A stretch of DNA of 39,944 nt from Alitiscatomonas aceti. GTDB taxonomy: Bacteria > Bacillota > Clostridia > Lachnospirales > Lachnospiraceae. Positions within the stretch are counted from its first letter, which is position 1. Each line of letters opens with the position of its first letter. The translations under genes and the position numbers were made by a program. The notes beneath the pieces are model-generated. The model was not told the origin of the DNA, ran no database searches, and worked only from the letters and a program-made list of their open reading frames with translations. The DNA lies in NCBI RefSeq assembly GCF_025567195.1, contig NZ_JAOQJF010000031.1, positions 1 through 39,944 of the forward strand, written 5' to 3'. Of this stretch, positions 8,030-17,797 are shown one piece after another.

Positions 8030-8511
8030 GCGTCCAGGCCCTCCTTCCTGCGGATCTCACGAATCATTTCTCTGGCTTTTTCCGGCGTCATGGCCGGATA
8101 TACATGATCATTGACGGTACAGACGGGAGCCAGGCCGCATGCTCCCAGACAGGATACAGTCTCCACGGTGAACAGCATGTCGTCGGTGGTGGGTTTCTTT
8201 TCGGTGACGTTGAGCTGCTTGCGGATCTCCTCCAGGATGGGAACAGATTTCCGCACATGGCAGGCAGTCCCGTCGCAGACCTTTATTACATATTTTCCCT
8301 TTGGCTCAAGGGAGAAGTTTTCGTAGAAGGTGGCAACACCATAGATCTTGGCGTCGCTGATGCCCAGCTTTCTGGCAGTGTAGCAGAGGGCGGATTCCGG
8401 AAGGTAGTGGTATTCCTTCTGGATATCCTGCATGATGGCGATGACCTGGGATGGATCGCACTGGTGCTTTTCAAGGATCGCATCCAGCGTTTCAAGGTGA
8501 ATCTGGCTCAA
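8026..8511 (-). CDS. hydC: NuoE-like hydrogenase subunit HydC (TTG start)
   Basis: Small [2Fe-2S] subunit of the hydrogenase complex, 161 aa, homologous to NuoE of complex I. A four-helix N-terminal part is followed by the thioredoxin-like fold with the expected spacing: Cys79-x4-Cys84 and Cys121-x3-Cys125. The start is TTG, giving MSQIHLETLD, preceded by AAGGAGAAACGATC with good spacing; no closer ATG fits the family N-terminus. It is the first gene of the operon and is divergent from rpoB. Its own promoter lies about 55 nt upstream. Confidence 0.94.
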   Translation of the reverse strand: MSQIHLETLDAILEKHQCDPSQVIAIMQDIQKEYHYLPESALCYTARKLGISDAKIYGVATFYENFSLEPKGKYVIKVCDGTACHVRKSVPILEEIRKQLNVTEKKPTTDDMLFTVETVSCLGACGLAPVCTVNDHVYPAMTPEKAREMIREIRRKEGLDA

Positions 8512-8565
8512 GATCGTTTCTCCTTTCTTCTGTCAGCCCCGGATGGGAATGAATGTTATTTATAA

Positions 8566-8595
8566 ATTCTACCATAAACCCGATAATATATTCAA
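8566..8595 (-). promoter_or_regulatory. Promoter of hydCBA
   Basis: On the minus strand: -35 TTGAAT (8590-8595), 18-bp spacer, extended -10 TGgTAGAAT (core 8566-8571). It leaves a leader of about 48 nt before the hydC TTG. Confidence 0.65.
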
Positions 8596-8675
8596 TAAAA
8601 CTATACATAATAAACAAAAGTATTTGGGCCGATAAAGTAATAAAATTAAGTCTTTGAAAATGTTGGGAAATTTCC

Positions 8676-8704
8676 TTGACATGTTGACACGGGCATGATA
8701 ATAT
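8676..8704 (+). promoter_or_regulatory. Promoter of rpoBC
   Basis: Perfect -35 TTGACA (8676-8681), 17-bp spacer and extended -10 TGaTAATAT (core 8699-8704). A second TTGACA at 8684-8689 overlaps the spacer. The leader would be about 86 nt. It lies back to back with the hydC promoter, about 80 bp apart. The sequence before the -35 (TTTCCTTGACA) also occurs at the rpsL promoter. Confidence 0.75.
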
Positions 8705-8796
8705 GAAATGTGCACTATTGTGGTATCTTGCGCGTAAGGGTACCATTATGCCCAAAAATAGAGTTGATATAGAAAGAAAACAGGGGTGAAACGTCA

Positions 8797-11700
8797 ATGG
8801 AGAAAAGCAGAATACGTCCGGTGCCGGCCGGTAAAAGCGTAAGGATGAGCTACTCGAGACAGAAGGAAGTTCTTGAGATGCCGAACCTGATCGAAATCCA
8901 GAAAGATTCCTATCAGTGGTTCCTGGATGAGGGCCTGAAAGAGGTCTTCGAGGATATCTCTCCCATCGCGGACTTTGCTGGTCATCTGAGTCTGGAGTTT
9001 GTGGACTTCACACTTTGCAAAGATGATATCAAGTACACGATCGAAGAGTGCAAAGAGCGGGATGCCACTTACGCAGCGCCTTTAAAAGTAAAGGTGAGAC
9101 TCTGCAACAAAGATAAAGATGAAATCAATGAACACGAGATCTTCATGGGTGATCTTCCATTAATGACCGATACAGGTTCCTTCGTCATCAACGGAGCAGA
9201 GCGTGTTATCGTCAGCCAGCTGGTACGTTCCCCCGGAATCTATTATGGGATCGATCACGATAAGATCGGAAAGGAATTATATTCCTGTACCGTGATCCCC
9301 AACCGCGGCGCATGGCTGGAGTACGAAACAGACTCCAACGACGTGTTCTATGTCCGCGTAGACCGTACAAGAAAGGTCCCGGTGACAGTCCTGATCCGTG
9401 CCCTGGGTTACGGCACCAATGCAGAGATCACCGAGTTATTCGGAGAAGAGCCCAAGCTGTTAGCCAGCTTTGGAAAGGATACCTCCGATAACTATCAGGA
9501 CGGCCTTCTTGAATTATATAAAAAGATCCGTCCCGGCGAGCCGCTTTCCGTGGACAGCGCTGAGAGCCTGCTGAACAGCATGTTCTTCGACCCCAGAAGA
9601 TATGATCTGGCAAAGGTCGGCAGATATAAATTTAATAAGAAGCTTCACTTTAAGAACCGTATCACGGGTCAGATCCTGGCAGAGGATGTGGTGGATACCA
9701 CAACCGGCGAAATCCTTGCCGAGGCTGGAAAGACCGTGACCATGGAGCAGGCAGAAGCCATCCAGAATGCGGCCGTTCCCTATGTATGGGTACAGACCGA
9801 GGAGAGGAACGTGAAGGTCCTTTCCAATATGATGGTGGATCTGGCTGCCTATGTGGGCTTTGATCCGGAAGAGGCCGGCGTTACGGAGTTAGTATTCTAC
9901 CCGGTGCTGGCCGATATCCTGGAAAAAGCAGGCGATATGGGAGCGGATGAGTTAAAGGCAGAGATCCGCCGCCACATCCACGACCTGATCCCCAAGCACA
10001 TCACAAAGGAAGACATCATTGCTTCCATTAACTATAATATGCATCTGGAGTTCGGCGTTGGTACGAAGGACGATATCGACCACCTTGGAAACCGTAGGAT
10101 CCGTGCGGTGGGCGAGCTCTTACAGAACCAGTACCGCATCGGCCTTTCCAGAATGGAGCGTGTGGTAAGAGAACGTATGACCACACAGGATATGGAGGGG
10201 ATCACTCCCCAGTCTCTGATCAACATCAAGCCGGTGACGGCTGCGGTGAAGGAGTTCTTCGGAAGCTCCCAGCTGTCCCAGTTCATGGACCAGAACAACC
10301 CGCTGTCTGAGCTGACCCACAAGAGACGTCTTTCTGCATTGGGCCCCGGCGGTCTGTCCAGAGAGCGTGCCGGATTCGAGGTCCGCGACGTACACTACAC
10401 CCACTACGGACGTATGTGTCCCATCGAGACCCCTGAGGGTCCCAACATCGGTCTGATCAACTCCCTGGCCTGCTACGCCAGAGTGAACCAGTACGGCTTT
10501 GTGGAGGCTCCATACCGGGTACTGGACAAAACAGATCCGGCCAACCCTGTGGTAACCGACGATGTGGTATACCTGACTGCCGATGAAGAGGATAACTATG
10601 TGGTTGCCCAGGCCAACGAGCCCTTAGACGAGGAAGGCCACTTTGTCCACAACAATATTTCCGGACGTTTCCGTGAGGAGACATCCTCCTTCCAGAAGCG
10701 CTCCATCGACTTAATGGACGTATCCCCGAAGATGGTATTCTCCGTGGCTACATCCATGATCCCGTTCCTGGAGAACGACGACGCAAACCGTGCGTTAATG
10801 GGCTCCAACATGCAGCGTCAGGCTGTGCCGCTGCTTTCCACCGAGGCTCCCGTTGTGGGAACTGGTATCGAGGCCAAGGCGGCTGTTGACTCCGGCGTCT
10901 GCGTCGTTGCAAAGAATGCCGGCGTGGTCGAGCGTTCCGCCTCCAACGAGATCATCATCAAGAGAGATTCTGACGGTATGAAGGATGTGTACCGTCTGAC
11001 CAAATTTGCAAGAAGCAACCAGTCCAACTGCTACAACCAGAAGCCCATCGTTTACAAGGGAGACCATGTGGAAAAGGGTGAGGTGATCGCAGACGGCCCG
11101 TCCACAAAGAACGGTGAGATCGCCCTTGGAAAGAACCCGCTGATCGGCTTCATGACCTGGGAGGGCTACAACTACGAGGACGCCGTACTGTTAAGTGAGA
11201 AGCTGGTCCAGAACGACGTATATACCTCCGTCCATATCGAGGAGTACGAGGCAGAGGCCAGAGACACCAAGTTAGGACCGGAAGAGATCACCAGAGACGT
11301 TCCCGGCGTTGGCGACGATGTCTTAAAGGATCTGGACGAGCGCGGCATCATCCGCATCGGCGCAGAGGTCCGTGCCGGCGATATCCTGGTAGGTAAGGTA
11401 ACTCCCAAGGGAGAGACTGAGCTGACCGCAGAAGAAAAGCTCCTCCGCGCCATCTTCGGCGAGAAGGCAAGAGAGGTCCGCGACACCTCCCTTAAGGTGC
11501 CCCACGGCGCTTACGGCATCATCGTGGACGCCAAGGTATTCACAAGAGAGAACGGCGACGAGCTGGCTCCCGGCGTGAACCAGTCCGTAAGGATCTACAT
11601 TGCCCAGAAGAGAAAGATCTCCGTGGGCGATAAGATGGCCGGCCGTCACGGAAACAAGGGTGTTGTTTCCCGTGTGCTCCCGGTTGAGGATATGCCGTTC

Positions 11701-12666
11701 TTACCCAATGGCCGTCCGCTGGATATCGTGCTGAACCCCCTGGGCGTGCCGTCCCGTATGAACATCGGACAGGTGCTGGAGATCCACTTAAGCCTGGCTG
11801 CCAAGGCCCTGGGCTTCAATGTATCCACGCCGGTCTTCGACGGAGCCAACGAGGATGATATCCAGGATACCCTGGAGCTGGCCAACGATTATGTAAATAT
11901 GGAATGGGATGCATTCCATGAGAAATATGCAGATCTGATCAAGCCGGAGGTCATGGAGTATCTGGGAACCCACTTAGAGCACCGCGGCCTCTGGAAGGGC
12001 GTGCCCATCAGCCGTACTGGTAAGGTGCAGCTGCGCGACGGCCGTACCGGAGAACCCTTTGACAGCCCCACCACCATCGGACACATGCATTACTTAAAGC
12101 TCCACCATCTGGTAGACGATAAGATCCATGCACGTTCCACCGGTCCATATGCACTGGTTACCCAGCAGCCTCTCGGCGGTAAGGCCCAGTTCGGCGGACA
12201 GCGTTTCGGTGAGATGGAGGTATGGGCCCTGGAGGCATACGGTGCATCCTATACGCTCCAGGAGATCCTGACCGTGAAGTCCGATGACGTTGTGGGCCGT
12301 GTGAAGACCTACGAGGCCATCATCAAGGGCGAGAACATTCCGGAGCCGGGTATCCCCGAGTCCTTCAAGGTACTCTTAAAGGAACTCCAGTCCCTGGGTC
12401 TGGACGTGAGAGTCCTGAAAGACAACGGCGAGGAAGTGGAGATGTCCGAGAACATCGATTACGCAGACACCGACCTGGATCTGCGCTCCATCATCGAAGG
12501 CGACAGACGTTACGACGAGAAAGAGGAATCCTTCGGCAGCTACGGCTTCCAGAAGCAGGAGTTCAAGGACGGAGAGCTGGTGGATTCTGAGGATGACGAC
12601 TATATCGACGGGCCGGAGGAAGAGGACGGCTACATCGATGACGACTATTCTGAAAAAGATAATTAA
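8797..12666 (+). CDS. rpoB: RNA polymerase subunit beta
   Basis: Beta subunit of the core RNA polymerase, 1289 aa, full length. The rifampicin pocket at 488-513 (FGSSQLSQFMDQNNPLSEL...) is intact, with Asp498, His508 and Ser513 at the positions of E. coli Asp516, His526 and Ser531, so a rifampicin-sensitive form is expected. Further family blocks include GRMCPIETPEGPNIGLINSL and GDKMAGRHGNKGV. The C-terminus carries a long acidic tail after residue 1230. The start ATG follows AGGGGTGAAACGTCA. Unlike the usual rplJ-rplL-rpoB order, the upstream neighbour is the divergent hyd operon and rpoB has its own promoter. rpoC follows after 18 nt. Confidence 0.98.
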   Translation: MEKSRIRPVPAGKSVRMSYSRQKEVLEMPNLIEIQKDSYQWFLDEGLKEVFEDISPIADFAGHLSLEFVDFTLCKDDIKYTIEECKERDATYAAPLKVKVRLCNKDKDEINEHEIFMGDLPLMTDTGSFVINGAERVIVSQLVRSPGIYYGIDHDKIGKELYSCTVIPNRGAWLEYETDSNDVFYVRVDRTRKVPVTVLIRALGYGTNAEITELFGEEPKLLASFGKDTSDNYQDGLLELYKKIRPGEPLSVDSAESLLNSMFFDPRRYDLAKVGRYKFNKKLHFKNRITGQILAEDVVDTTTGEILAEAGKTVTMEQAEAIQNAAVPYVWVQTEERNVKVLSNMMVDLAAYVGFDPEEAGVTELVFYPVLADILEKAGDMGADELKAEIRRHIHDLIPKHITKEDIIASINYNMHLEFGVGTKDDIDHLGNRRIRAVGELLQNQYRIGLSRMERVVRERMTTQDMEGITPQSLINIKPVTAAVKEFFGSSQLSQFMDQNNPLSELTHKRRLSALGPGGLSRERAGFEVRDVHYTHYGRMCPIETPEGPNIGLINSLACYARVNQYGFVEAPYRVLDKTDPANPVVTDDVVYLTADEEDNYVVAQANEPLDEEGHFVHNNISGRFREETSSFQKRSIDLMDVSPKMVFSVATSMIPFLENDDANRALMGSNMQRQAVPLLSTEAPVVGTGIEAKAAVDSGVCVVAKNAGVVERSASNEIIIKRDSDGMKDVYRLTKFARSNQSNCYNQKPIVYKGDHVEKGEVIADGPSTKNGEIALGKNPLIGFMTWEGYNYEDAVLLSEKLVQNDVYTSVHIEEYEAEARDTKLGPEEITRDVPGVGDDVLKDLDERGIIRIGAEVRAGDILVGKVTPKGETELTAEEKLLRAIFGEKAREVRDTSLKVPHGAYGIIVDAKVFTRENGDELAPGVNQSVRIYIAQKRKISVGDKMAGRHGNKGVVSRVLPVEDMPFLPNGRPLDIVLNPLGVPSRMNIGQVLEIHLSLAAKALGFNVSTPVFDGANEDDIQDTLELANDYVNMEWDAFHEKYADLIKPEVMEYLGTHLEHRGLWKGVPISRTGKVQLRDGRTGEPFDSPTTIGHMHYLKLHHLVDDKIHARSTGPYALVTQQPLGGKAQFGGQRFGEMEVWALEAYGASYTLQEILTVKSDDVVGRVKTYEAIIKGENIPEPGIPESFKVLLKELQSLGLDVRVLKDNGEEVEMSENIDYADTDLDLRSIIEGDRRYDEKEESFGSYGFQKQEFKDGELVDSEDDDYIDGPEEEDGYIDDDYSEKDN

Positions 12667-12684
12667 TAGAAGGGAGTACCGTTC

Positions 12685-15600
12685 ATGCCTGAGACAAATG
12701 AAACTTATCAGCCGATGACATTTGACGCGATCCGTATCGGACTTGCTTCTCCGGAAAAGATCCTGGAATGGTCCCACGGCGAGGTAAAAAAGCCGGAGAC
12801 CATCAACTACAGGACCTTAAAGCCGGAAAAAGACGGCCTGTACTGTGAAAGAATCTTCGGGCCCAGCAAGGACTGGGAGTGTCATTGTGGTAAATACAAG
12901 AAGATCAGATATAAGGGCGTTATCTGTGACCGATGCGGCGTTGAGGTTACCAAGTCCAGTGTGCGCCGTGAGCGTATCGGCCATATCGCTCTGGCCGCTC
13001 CGGTTTCCCACATCTGGTATTTCAAGGGTATCCCGAGCCGTATGGGACTGATCCTGGACATCTCTCCGAGAGTCCTGGAGAAGGTACTGTACTTCGCTTC
13101 TTATATCGTACTGGATCCGGGCGATACCGGTCTCCAGTTAAAGCAGGTGCTTTCTGAGAAGGAGTACCGCGACGCAGTTGAAAAATATGGCTACGGCACC
13201 TTCCGCGTAGGAATGGGTGCCGAGGCCATCCAGGAGCTTTTAAGGTCCATCGACCTGGAGAAGGATTCCGAGGAGTTAAGAAAAGCTCTTCAGGAGTCCT
13301 CCGGTCAGAAGCGTGCCCGTATCATCAAGCGCCTGGAGGTGGTGGACGCCTTCCGCCAGTCCGGAAATAAGCCGGAATGGATGATCATGAACGTGATCCC
13401 GGTGATCCCGCCGGATATCCGTCCCATGGTACAGCTGGACGGCGGCCGTTTCGCCACATCTGACTTAAACGATTTATACAGAAGGATCATCAACCGCAAC
13501 AACCGTCTGGCAAGACTTCTGGAATTAGGCGCTCCGGACATCATCGTCCGCAATGAGAAGCGTATGCTCCAGGAGGCTGTGGACGCCCTGATCGACAACG
13601 GCAGACGGGGAAGACCTGTAACTGGCCCCGGAAACCGTGCCTTAAAGTCCCTTTCCGATATGTTAAAGGGTAAACAGGGCCGCTTCCGTCAGAACCTTCT
13701 TGGTAAGCGGGTGGACTATTCCGGCCGTTCCGTTATCGTTGTTGGACCGGAGCTCAAGATCTACCAGTGCGGTCTCCCCAAGGAGATGGCCATCGAGCTC
13801 TTCAAGCCCTTCGTTATGAAGGAGCTGGTTGCCAACGGAACTGCCCATAACATCAAAAACGCCAAAAAGATGGTGGAACGCCTCCAGACAGAGGTGTGGG
13901 ACGTACTGGAGGATGTAATTAAAGAGCATCCCGTTATGTTAAACCGTGCTCCTACACTCCACAGGCTTGGCATCCAGGCCTTCGAGCCCATTCTGGTCGA
14001 AGGTAAGGCCATCAAGCTCCATCCCCTGGTATGTACAGCCTTCAACGCCGACTTCGATGGTGACCAGATGGCCGTACACCTTCCCCTTTCCATGGAAGCC
14101 CAGGCGGAGTGCAGATTCCTCCTGCTTTCTCCCAACAACCTGTTAAAGCCGTCCGACGGCGGTCCTGTGGCCGTTCCGTCCCAGGATATGGTTCTGGGTA
14201 TCTATTACCTGACCCAGGAAAGACCGGGAGCTCCGGGAGAAGGAAAATACTTTAAGAGCAAAAATGAAGCGATCCTGGCCTATGAAAACGGCGTTGTGAC
14301 CCTTCATGCAAGGATCAAGGTGCGTGTGTCCAGGACCATGGCTGACGGCACCGAGATGACCGGCATCGTGGAGACCACCGTGGGCCGTATCCTCTTTAAC
14401 GAGATCATCCCCCAGGATCTGGGCTTTGTAGACAGGACCATTCCGGGCAACGAGTTAAAGCCGGAGATCGACTTCCTTGTAAAGAAGAAACAGTTAAAAC
14501 AGATCCTTGAGAAGGTCATCAATACCCATGGAGCTATGCAGACTGCCATTACCCTGGATGACATCAAGGCCATTGGTTATAAATACTCCACAAAAGCGGC
14601 CATGACCGTATCCATTTCCGATATGACCGTTCCGGCCTCTAAGAAACAGCTTTTAGCTGACGCAGAGGCTACTGTGGACCGAATCGCCAAAAACTTCCGC
14701 CGCGGCCTTATCACCGAGGAGGAGCGTTATAAAGAGGTGATCGATACCTGGAAGGAGACGGACGATCAGCTGACCCACGATCTGCTGACTGGCCTGGATA
14801 AGTACAACAACATCTTTATGATGGCTGACTCCGGAGCCCGAGGTTCTGATAAGCAGATCAAGCAGCTGGCCGGAATGCGAGGCCTTATGGCCGATACTAC
14901 CGGTCACACCATCGAGCTTCCCATTAAGTCCAACTTCCGTGAAGGTCTGGACGTACTGGAGTACTTCATCTCTGCCCATGGAGCCCGTAAGGGTCTGTCC
15001 GATACGGCTCTGCGTACCGCCGACTCTGGTTACCTGACCAGACGTCTGGTAGACGTATCCCAGGATCTGATCATCCGTGAGACGGACTGCTGTGAAGGAA
15101 AGGGAGAGATCCCCTACATGGAGATCGAGGCCTTTGCCGACGGCAAGGAGACCATCGAGAGCCTGGAGGAGCGTCTCACCGGCAGATACATCGCTGAGGA
15201 TATCGTGGATCCGGATACAGGAGAGGTAGTTGTAAAGGCCAACCATATGTGTACGCCCAAGCGTGCGGCTGCCGTTATGAAGGTCCTGGATAAGTTAGGA
15301 AGAAAGACCGTTAAGATCCGTACTGTACTGACCTGTAAGTGTCACATCGGTGTCTGCGCGAAGTGTTACGGTGCCAACATGGCCACCGGCCAGCCGGTAC
15401 AGGTGGGCGAGGCAGTCGGGATCATCGCGGCCCAGTCCATCGGTGAGCCGGGTACCCAGCTGACCATGCGTACCTTCCATACAGGCGGCGTTGCCGGCGG
15501 CGATATCACACAGGGTCTTCCCCGTGTCGAGGAGCTGTTTGAGGCAAGACGGCCCAAGGGACTTGCCATCATCGCTGAGTTCGGCGGTGTGGTCACCATT

Positions 15601-16401
15601 AAGGATACAAAGAAGAAGCGCGAGATCATCGTTACGGATACAGAGACCGGAAACTCCAAGACCTACCTGATCCCCTATGGATCCAGGATCAAGGTGCTGG
15701 ACGGACAGGTACTGGAGGCCGGCGACGTACTCACCGAGGGTTCCATCAACCCCCACGATCTTCTGAAGGTAAAGGGCGTCCGTGCCGTACAGGATTATAT
15801 GATCCGCGAGGTACAGCGTGTATACCGTTTACAGGGCGTAGAGATCAACGACAAGCACGTTGAGATGATCGTCCGCCAGATGTTAAAGAAGATCCGCGTG
15901 GAAGAGAGCGGAGACTCTGAGGTGCTTCCGGGAACCTCCATGGACGTTCTGGACTTCAACGAGATGAACGAGAAGCTCATCGCTGAAGGAAAGAAACCGG
16001 CAGAAGGTAAGCAGGTGATGCTGGGTATCACAAAGGCATCCCTGGCTACGGATTCCTTCTTATCTGCGGCTTCCTTCCAGGAGACCACCAAGGTCCTCAC
16101 AGAGGCTGCCATCAACGGCAAGGTGGACCATCTGATCGGTCTGAAGGAGAACGTGATCATCGGTAAGCTGATCCCGGCAGGTACGGGAATGAAGCGCTAC
16201 CGTGACATCCACCTGGGAACAGACGCAGAATTCGAGGCCCAGCAGGCTGAGGCCATGGCCCAGCTCCAGCCCGAGGAAGACGCTCCCATTGAGGAAGCGG
16301 AGGAGATCATATTAAATGAAGATGATACCCAGGAGGCTGAGGAGAACTTCGATGATATGGAGAGCTCCGAGCCCGAAGAGGCTGTGGACACCGAGGAATA
16401 A
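12685..16401 (+). CDS. rpoC: RNA polymerase subunit beta'
   Basis: Beta' subunit of RNA polymerase, 1238 aa. The catalytic Mg-binding loop NADFDGDQMAVH starts at residue 454 (Asp456, 458, 460). The N-terminal zinc site has Cys66, 68, 81 and 84. The second zinc site includes Cys884, 886 or 891, and 894 in TCKCHIGVCAKCYG. The trigger-loop region reads MRTFHTGGVAGGDITQGLPR. An acidic tail of about 45 residues ends the protein. The start follows AGAAGGGAG. It is co-transcribed with rpoB. The genes that often come next (L7Ae-like protein, rpsL) are not here; they lie about 9 kb away. Confidence 0.98.
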   Translation: MPETNETYQPMTFDAIRIGLASPEKILEWSHGEVKKPETINYRTLKPEKDGLYCERIFGPSKDWECHCGKYKKIRYKGVICDRCGVEVTKSSVRRERIGHIALAAPVSHIWYFKGIPSRMGLILDISPRVLEKVLYFASYIVLDPGDTGLQLKQVLSEKEYRDAVEKYGYGTFRVGMGAEAIQELLRSIDLEKDSEELRKALQESSGQKRARIIKRLEVVDAFRQSGNKPEWMIMNVIPVIPPDIRPMVQLDGGRFATSDLNDLYRRIINRNNRLARLLELGAPDIIVRNEKRMLQEAVDALIDNGRRGRPVTGPGNRALKSLSDMLKGKQGRFRQNLLGKRVDYSGRSVIVVGPELKIYQCGLPKEMAIELFKPFVMKELVANGTAHNIKNAKKMVERLQTEVWDVLEDVIKEHPVMLNRAPTLHRLGIQAFEPILVEGKAIKLHPLVCTAFNADFDGDQMAVHLPLSMEAQAECRFLLLSPNNLLKPSDGGPVAVPSQDMVLGIYYLTQERPGAPGEGKYFKSKNEAILAYENGVVTLHARIKVRVSRTMADGTEMTGIVETTVGRILFNEIIPQDLGFVDRTIPGNELKPEIDFLVKKKQLKQILEKVINTHGAMQTAITLDDIKAIGYKYSTKAAMTVSISDMTVPASKKQLLADAEATVDRIAKNFRRGLITEEERYKEVIDTWKETDDQLTHDLLTGLDKYNNIFMMADSGARGSDKQIKQLAGMRGLMADTTGHTIELPIKSNFREGLDVLEYFISAHGARKGLSDTALRTADSGYLTRRLVDVSQDLIIRETDCCEGKGEIPYMEIEAFADGKETIESLEERLTGRYIAEDIVDPDTGEVVVKANHMCTPKRAAAVMKVLDKLGRKTVKIRTVLTCKCHIGVCAKCYGANMATGQPVQVGEAVGIIAAQSIGEPGTQLTMRTFHTGGVAGGDITQGLPRVEELFEARRPKGLAIIAEFGGVVTIKDTKKKREIIVTDTETGNSKTYLIPYGSRIKVLDGQVLEAGDVLTEGSINPHDLLKVKGVRAVQDYMIREVQRVYRLQGVEINDKHVEMIVRQMLKKIRVEESGDSEVLPGTSMDVLDFNEMNEKLIAEGKKPAEGKQVMLGITKASLATDSFLSAASFQETTKVLTEAAINGKVDHLIGLKENVIIGKLIPAGTGMKRYRDIHLGTDAEFEAQQAEAMAQLQPEEDAPIEEAEEIILNEDDTQEAEENFDDMESSEPEEAVDTEE

Positions 16402-16421
16402 AATAAAGAAAATGAATTGCG

Positions 16422-16450
16422 GCGGGGGAGCAGAAGGCTCCCTCGCTGTT
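16422..16450 (+). terminator. Hairpin after rpoC, weak terminator
   Basis: GCGGGGGAGC (16422-16431) pairs with GCTCCCTCGC (16437-16446), one G-U pair included, loop of five. Only TGTTT follows, so termination may be partial, leaving read-through into the CDF gene 34 nt further on, which shows no obvious promoter of its own. Confidence 0.5.
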
Positions 16451-16483
16451 TCACATTTTGGAGAGTTAGGAAGAGAAAACCAT

Positions 16484-17650
16484 ATGATCACGTTATTGTC
16501 CAGAATTTTTATCAAGAACCATGACCAGGCAGAGGACCAGGGAGTCCGTCGGGCCTATGGGATGCTGTGCAGCATTGTGGGGATCGGCCTGAATGTGCTG
16601 CTTTTTATGGGGAAATACCTGGCAGGCGTTTTAAGCGGCTCCATTGCCATCACCGCCGACGCCTTCAACAACCTGTCGGACGCAGGTTCTTCGTTTATCA
16701 CTCTGGTGGGCTTCCGGTTTTCCGGCATGAAGCCAGATGCGGACCATCCCTTTGGCCACGGGCGGTTTGAGTACATATCCGGCTTTGGCGTTTCCATGGT
16801 CATCATGCTCATGGGCTTCGAGCTTTTAAAAACGTCCATTGAGAAGATCCGTACGCCGGAGCCGGTGGAGGCCGGAGTCCTTCCGGTGCTGATCCTCTGC
16901 GTATCCATCTGTGTGAAGCTTTATATGAGCTATTATAACAGGAAGATCGGGACCAGGATCGATTCAGAGGCCATGAAGGCCACGGCCATGGACAGCTTAA
17001 GCGACTCGGTGGCGACCCTGGCCGTGCTGTTCTCTATGATCGTCGCCCACTTTACCGGCTACAACATCGACGGCTGGTGCGGCTGCATCGTGGCCTGCTT
17101 CGTACTCTATGCCGGTTACAGCGCCGCCCGGGATACGTTAAATCCGCTTCTGGGACAGCCGCCGTCTCCGGAGTTTGTGGAGGAGATTAAGAAGCTGGTC
17201 CTGGCCCATGAGGAGATCATCGGGATCCACGATCTGGTGGTCCATGACTATGGCCCCGGAAGACGGATGATCTCTCTTCACGGCGAGGTTCCGGGAAACA
17301 GCGACATTTTTGAGATCCACGACGTCATCGACCGGATCGAGAAGGAGCTGAACCAGAAGCTGGGCTGCGAGGCGGTGATCCATATGGATCCCATTGAAGT
17401 GGATAATGAGAAGGTGGCAGAGATCCGCAGCATTCTGGCTTTGAAGATCGCGGAGCGGCTGGAGGGCGTGACCATCCATGATCTGCGGATGGTACAGGGA
17501 CCGACCCACACCAATCTGGTCTTTGACGCGGTGGTCCCCTATGGATTTAACAGGACTCACGCCCAGGTGAAGGAGGAGATCGAAAAGATCGTCCAGGAGA
17601 CCTGGGAGAACTATTATGCGGTGATCCAGGTGGAACAGTCGTATATATAA
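16484..17650 (+). CDS. Cation diffusion facilitator, probable Mn2+ exporter
   Basis: Inner-membrane metal efflux protein of the CDF family, 388 aa. The start chosen is ATG 16484, giving MITLLSRIFIKNHDQ, with AGGAAGAG upstream; an upstream in-frame ATG lies inside rpoC and is not used. Six membrane segments lie between about 26 and 215, then a cytoplasmic metal-binding domain. The transport site reads Asn62-x3-Asp66 in the second helix and Asp170-x3-Asp174 in the fifth. Zinc exporters have His/Asp there; an N-D-D-D set is described for the manganese-exporting branch (MntE type), so Mn2+ is the likely substrate. FGHGRFEY at 90-97 is a family block. It may be co-transcribed with rpoBC by read-through. 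Confidence 0.9.
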   Translation: MITLLSRIFIKNHDQAEDQGVRRAYGMLCSIVGIGLNVLLFMGKYLAGVLSGSIAITADAFNNLSDAGSSFITLVGFRFSGMKPDADHPFGHGRFEYISGFGVSMVIMLMGFELLKTSIEKIRTPEPVEAGVLPVLILCVSICVKLYMSYYNRKIGTRIDSEAMKATAMDSLSDSVATLAVLFSMIVAHFTGYNIDGWCGCIVACFVLYAGYSAARDTLNPLLGQPPSPEFVEEIKKLVLAHEEIIGIHDLVVHDYGPGRRMISLHGEVPGNSDIFEIHDVIDRIEKELNQKLGCEAVIHMDPIEVDNEKVAEIRSILALKIAERLEGVTIHDLRMVQGPTHTNLVFDAVVPYGFNRTHAQVKEEIEKIVQETWENYYAVIQVEQSYI

Positions 17651-17703
17651 CAGAAGAATAGTGAAATGTGCACAAAATAATATGAAAAAAGCGCAGAAAA
17701 AAC

Positions 17704-17732
17704 TTGAATATCGCCAGAAAAATTGATATAAT
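17704..17732 (+). promoter_or_regulatory. Promoter of the tandem secreted-protein genes
   Basis: -35 TTGAAT (17704-17709), 17-bp spacer, extended -10 TGaTATAAT (core 17727-17732). Near-consensus. Transcription would begin near 17739, just before the hairpin at 17744-17768. Confidence 0.8.
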
Positions 17733-17743
17733 ATCGTCACATG

Positions 17744-17768
17744 GTGCAATGTCCGGAAGACATGGCAC
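17744..17768 (+). other. 5' UTR hairpin
   Basis: GTGC-A-ATGTC pairs with GACAT-G-GCAC around loop CGGAA, at the very 5' end of the predicted transcript. Its core ATGTCCGGAAGACATGG differs by one base from 34687-34703 in the tandem element upstream of the response regulator. Confidence 0.5.
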
Positions 17769-17797
17769 AATATACTATTTTTCAGGAGGACAAGGAT

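Noticed and set aside
8797..16401. Many long frames antisense to rpoB and rpoC
   Set aside because: They are shadows of strongly biased codon use; none has a ribosome site or a recognisable domain.
16316..16483. Upstream start for the CDF exporter inside rpoC
   Set aside because: The added N-terminus is basic and non-conserved, and AGGAAGAG sits before ATG 16484, which begins the family-like sequence.
17741..17797. Earlier ATG for the small secreted protein
   Set aside because: It would start at the 5' end of the transcript inside a hairpin and bury the signal peptide; ATG 17798 has a strong Shine-Dalgarno.
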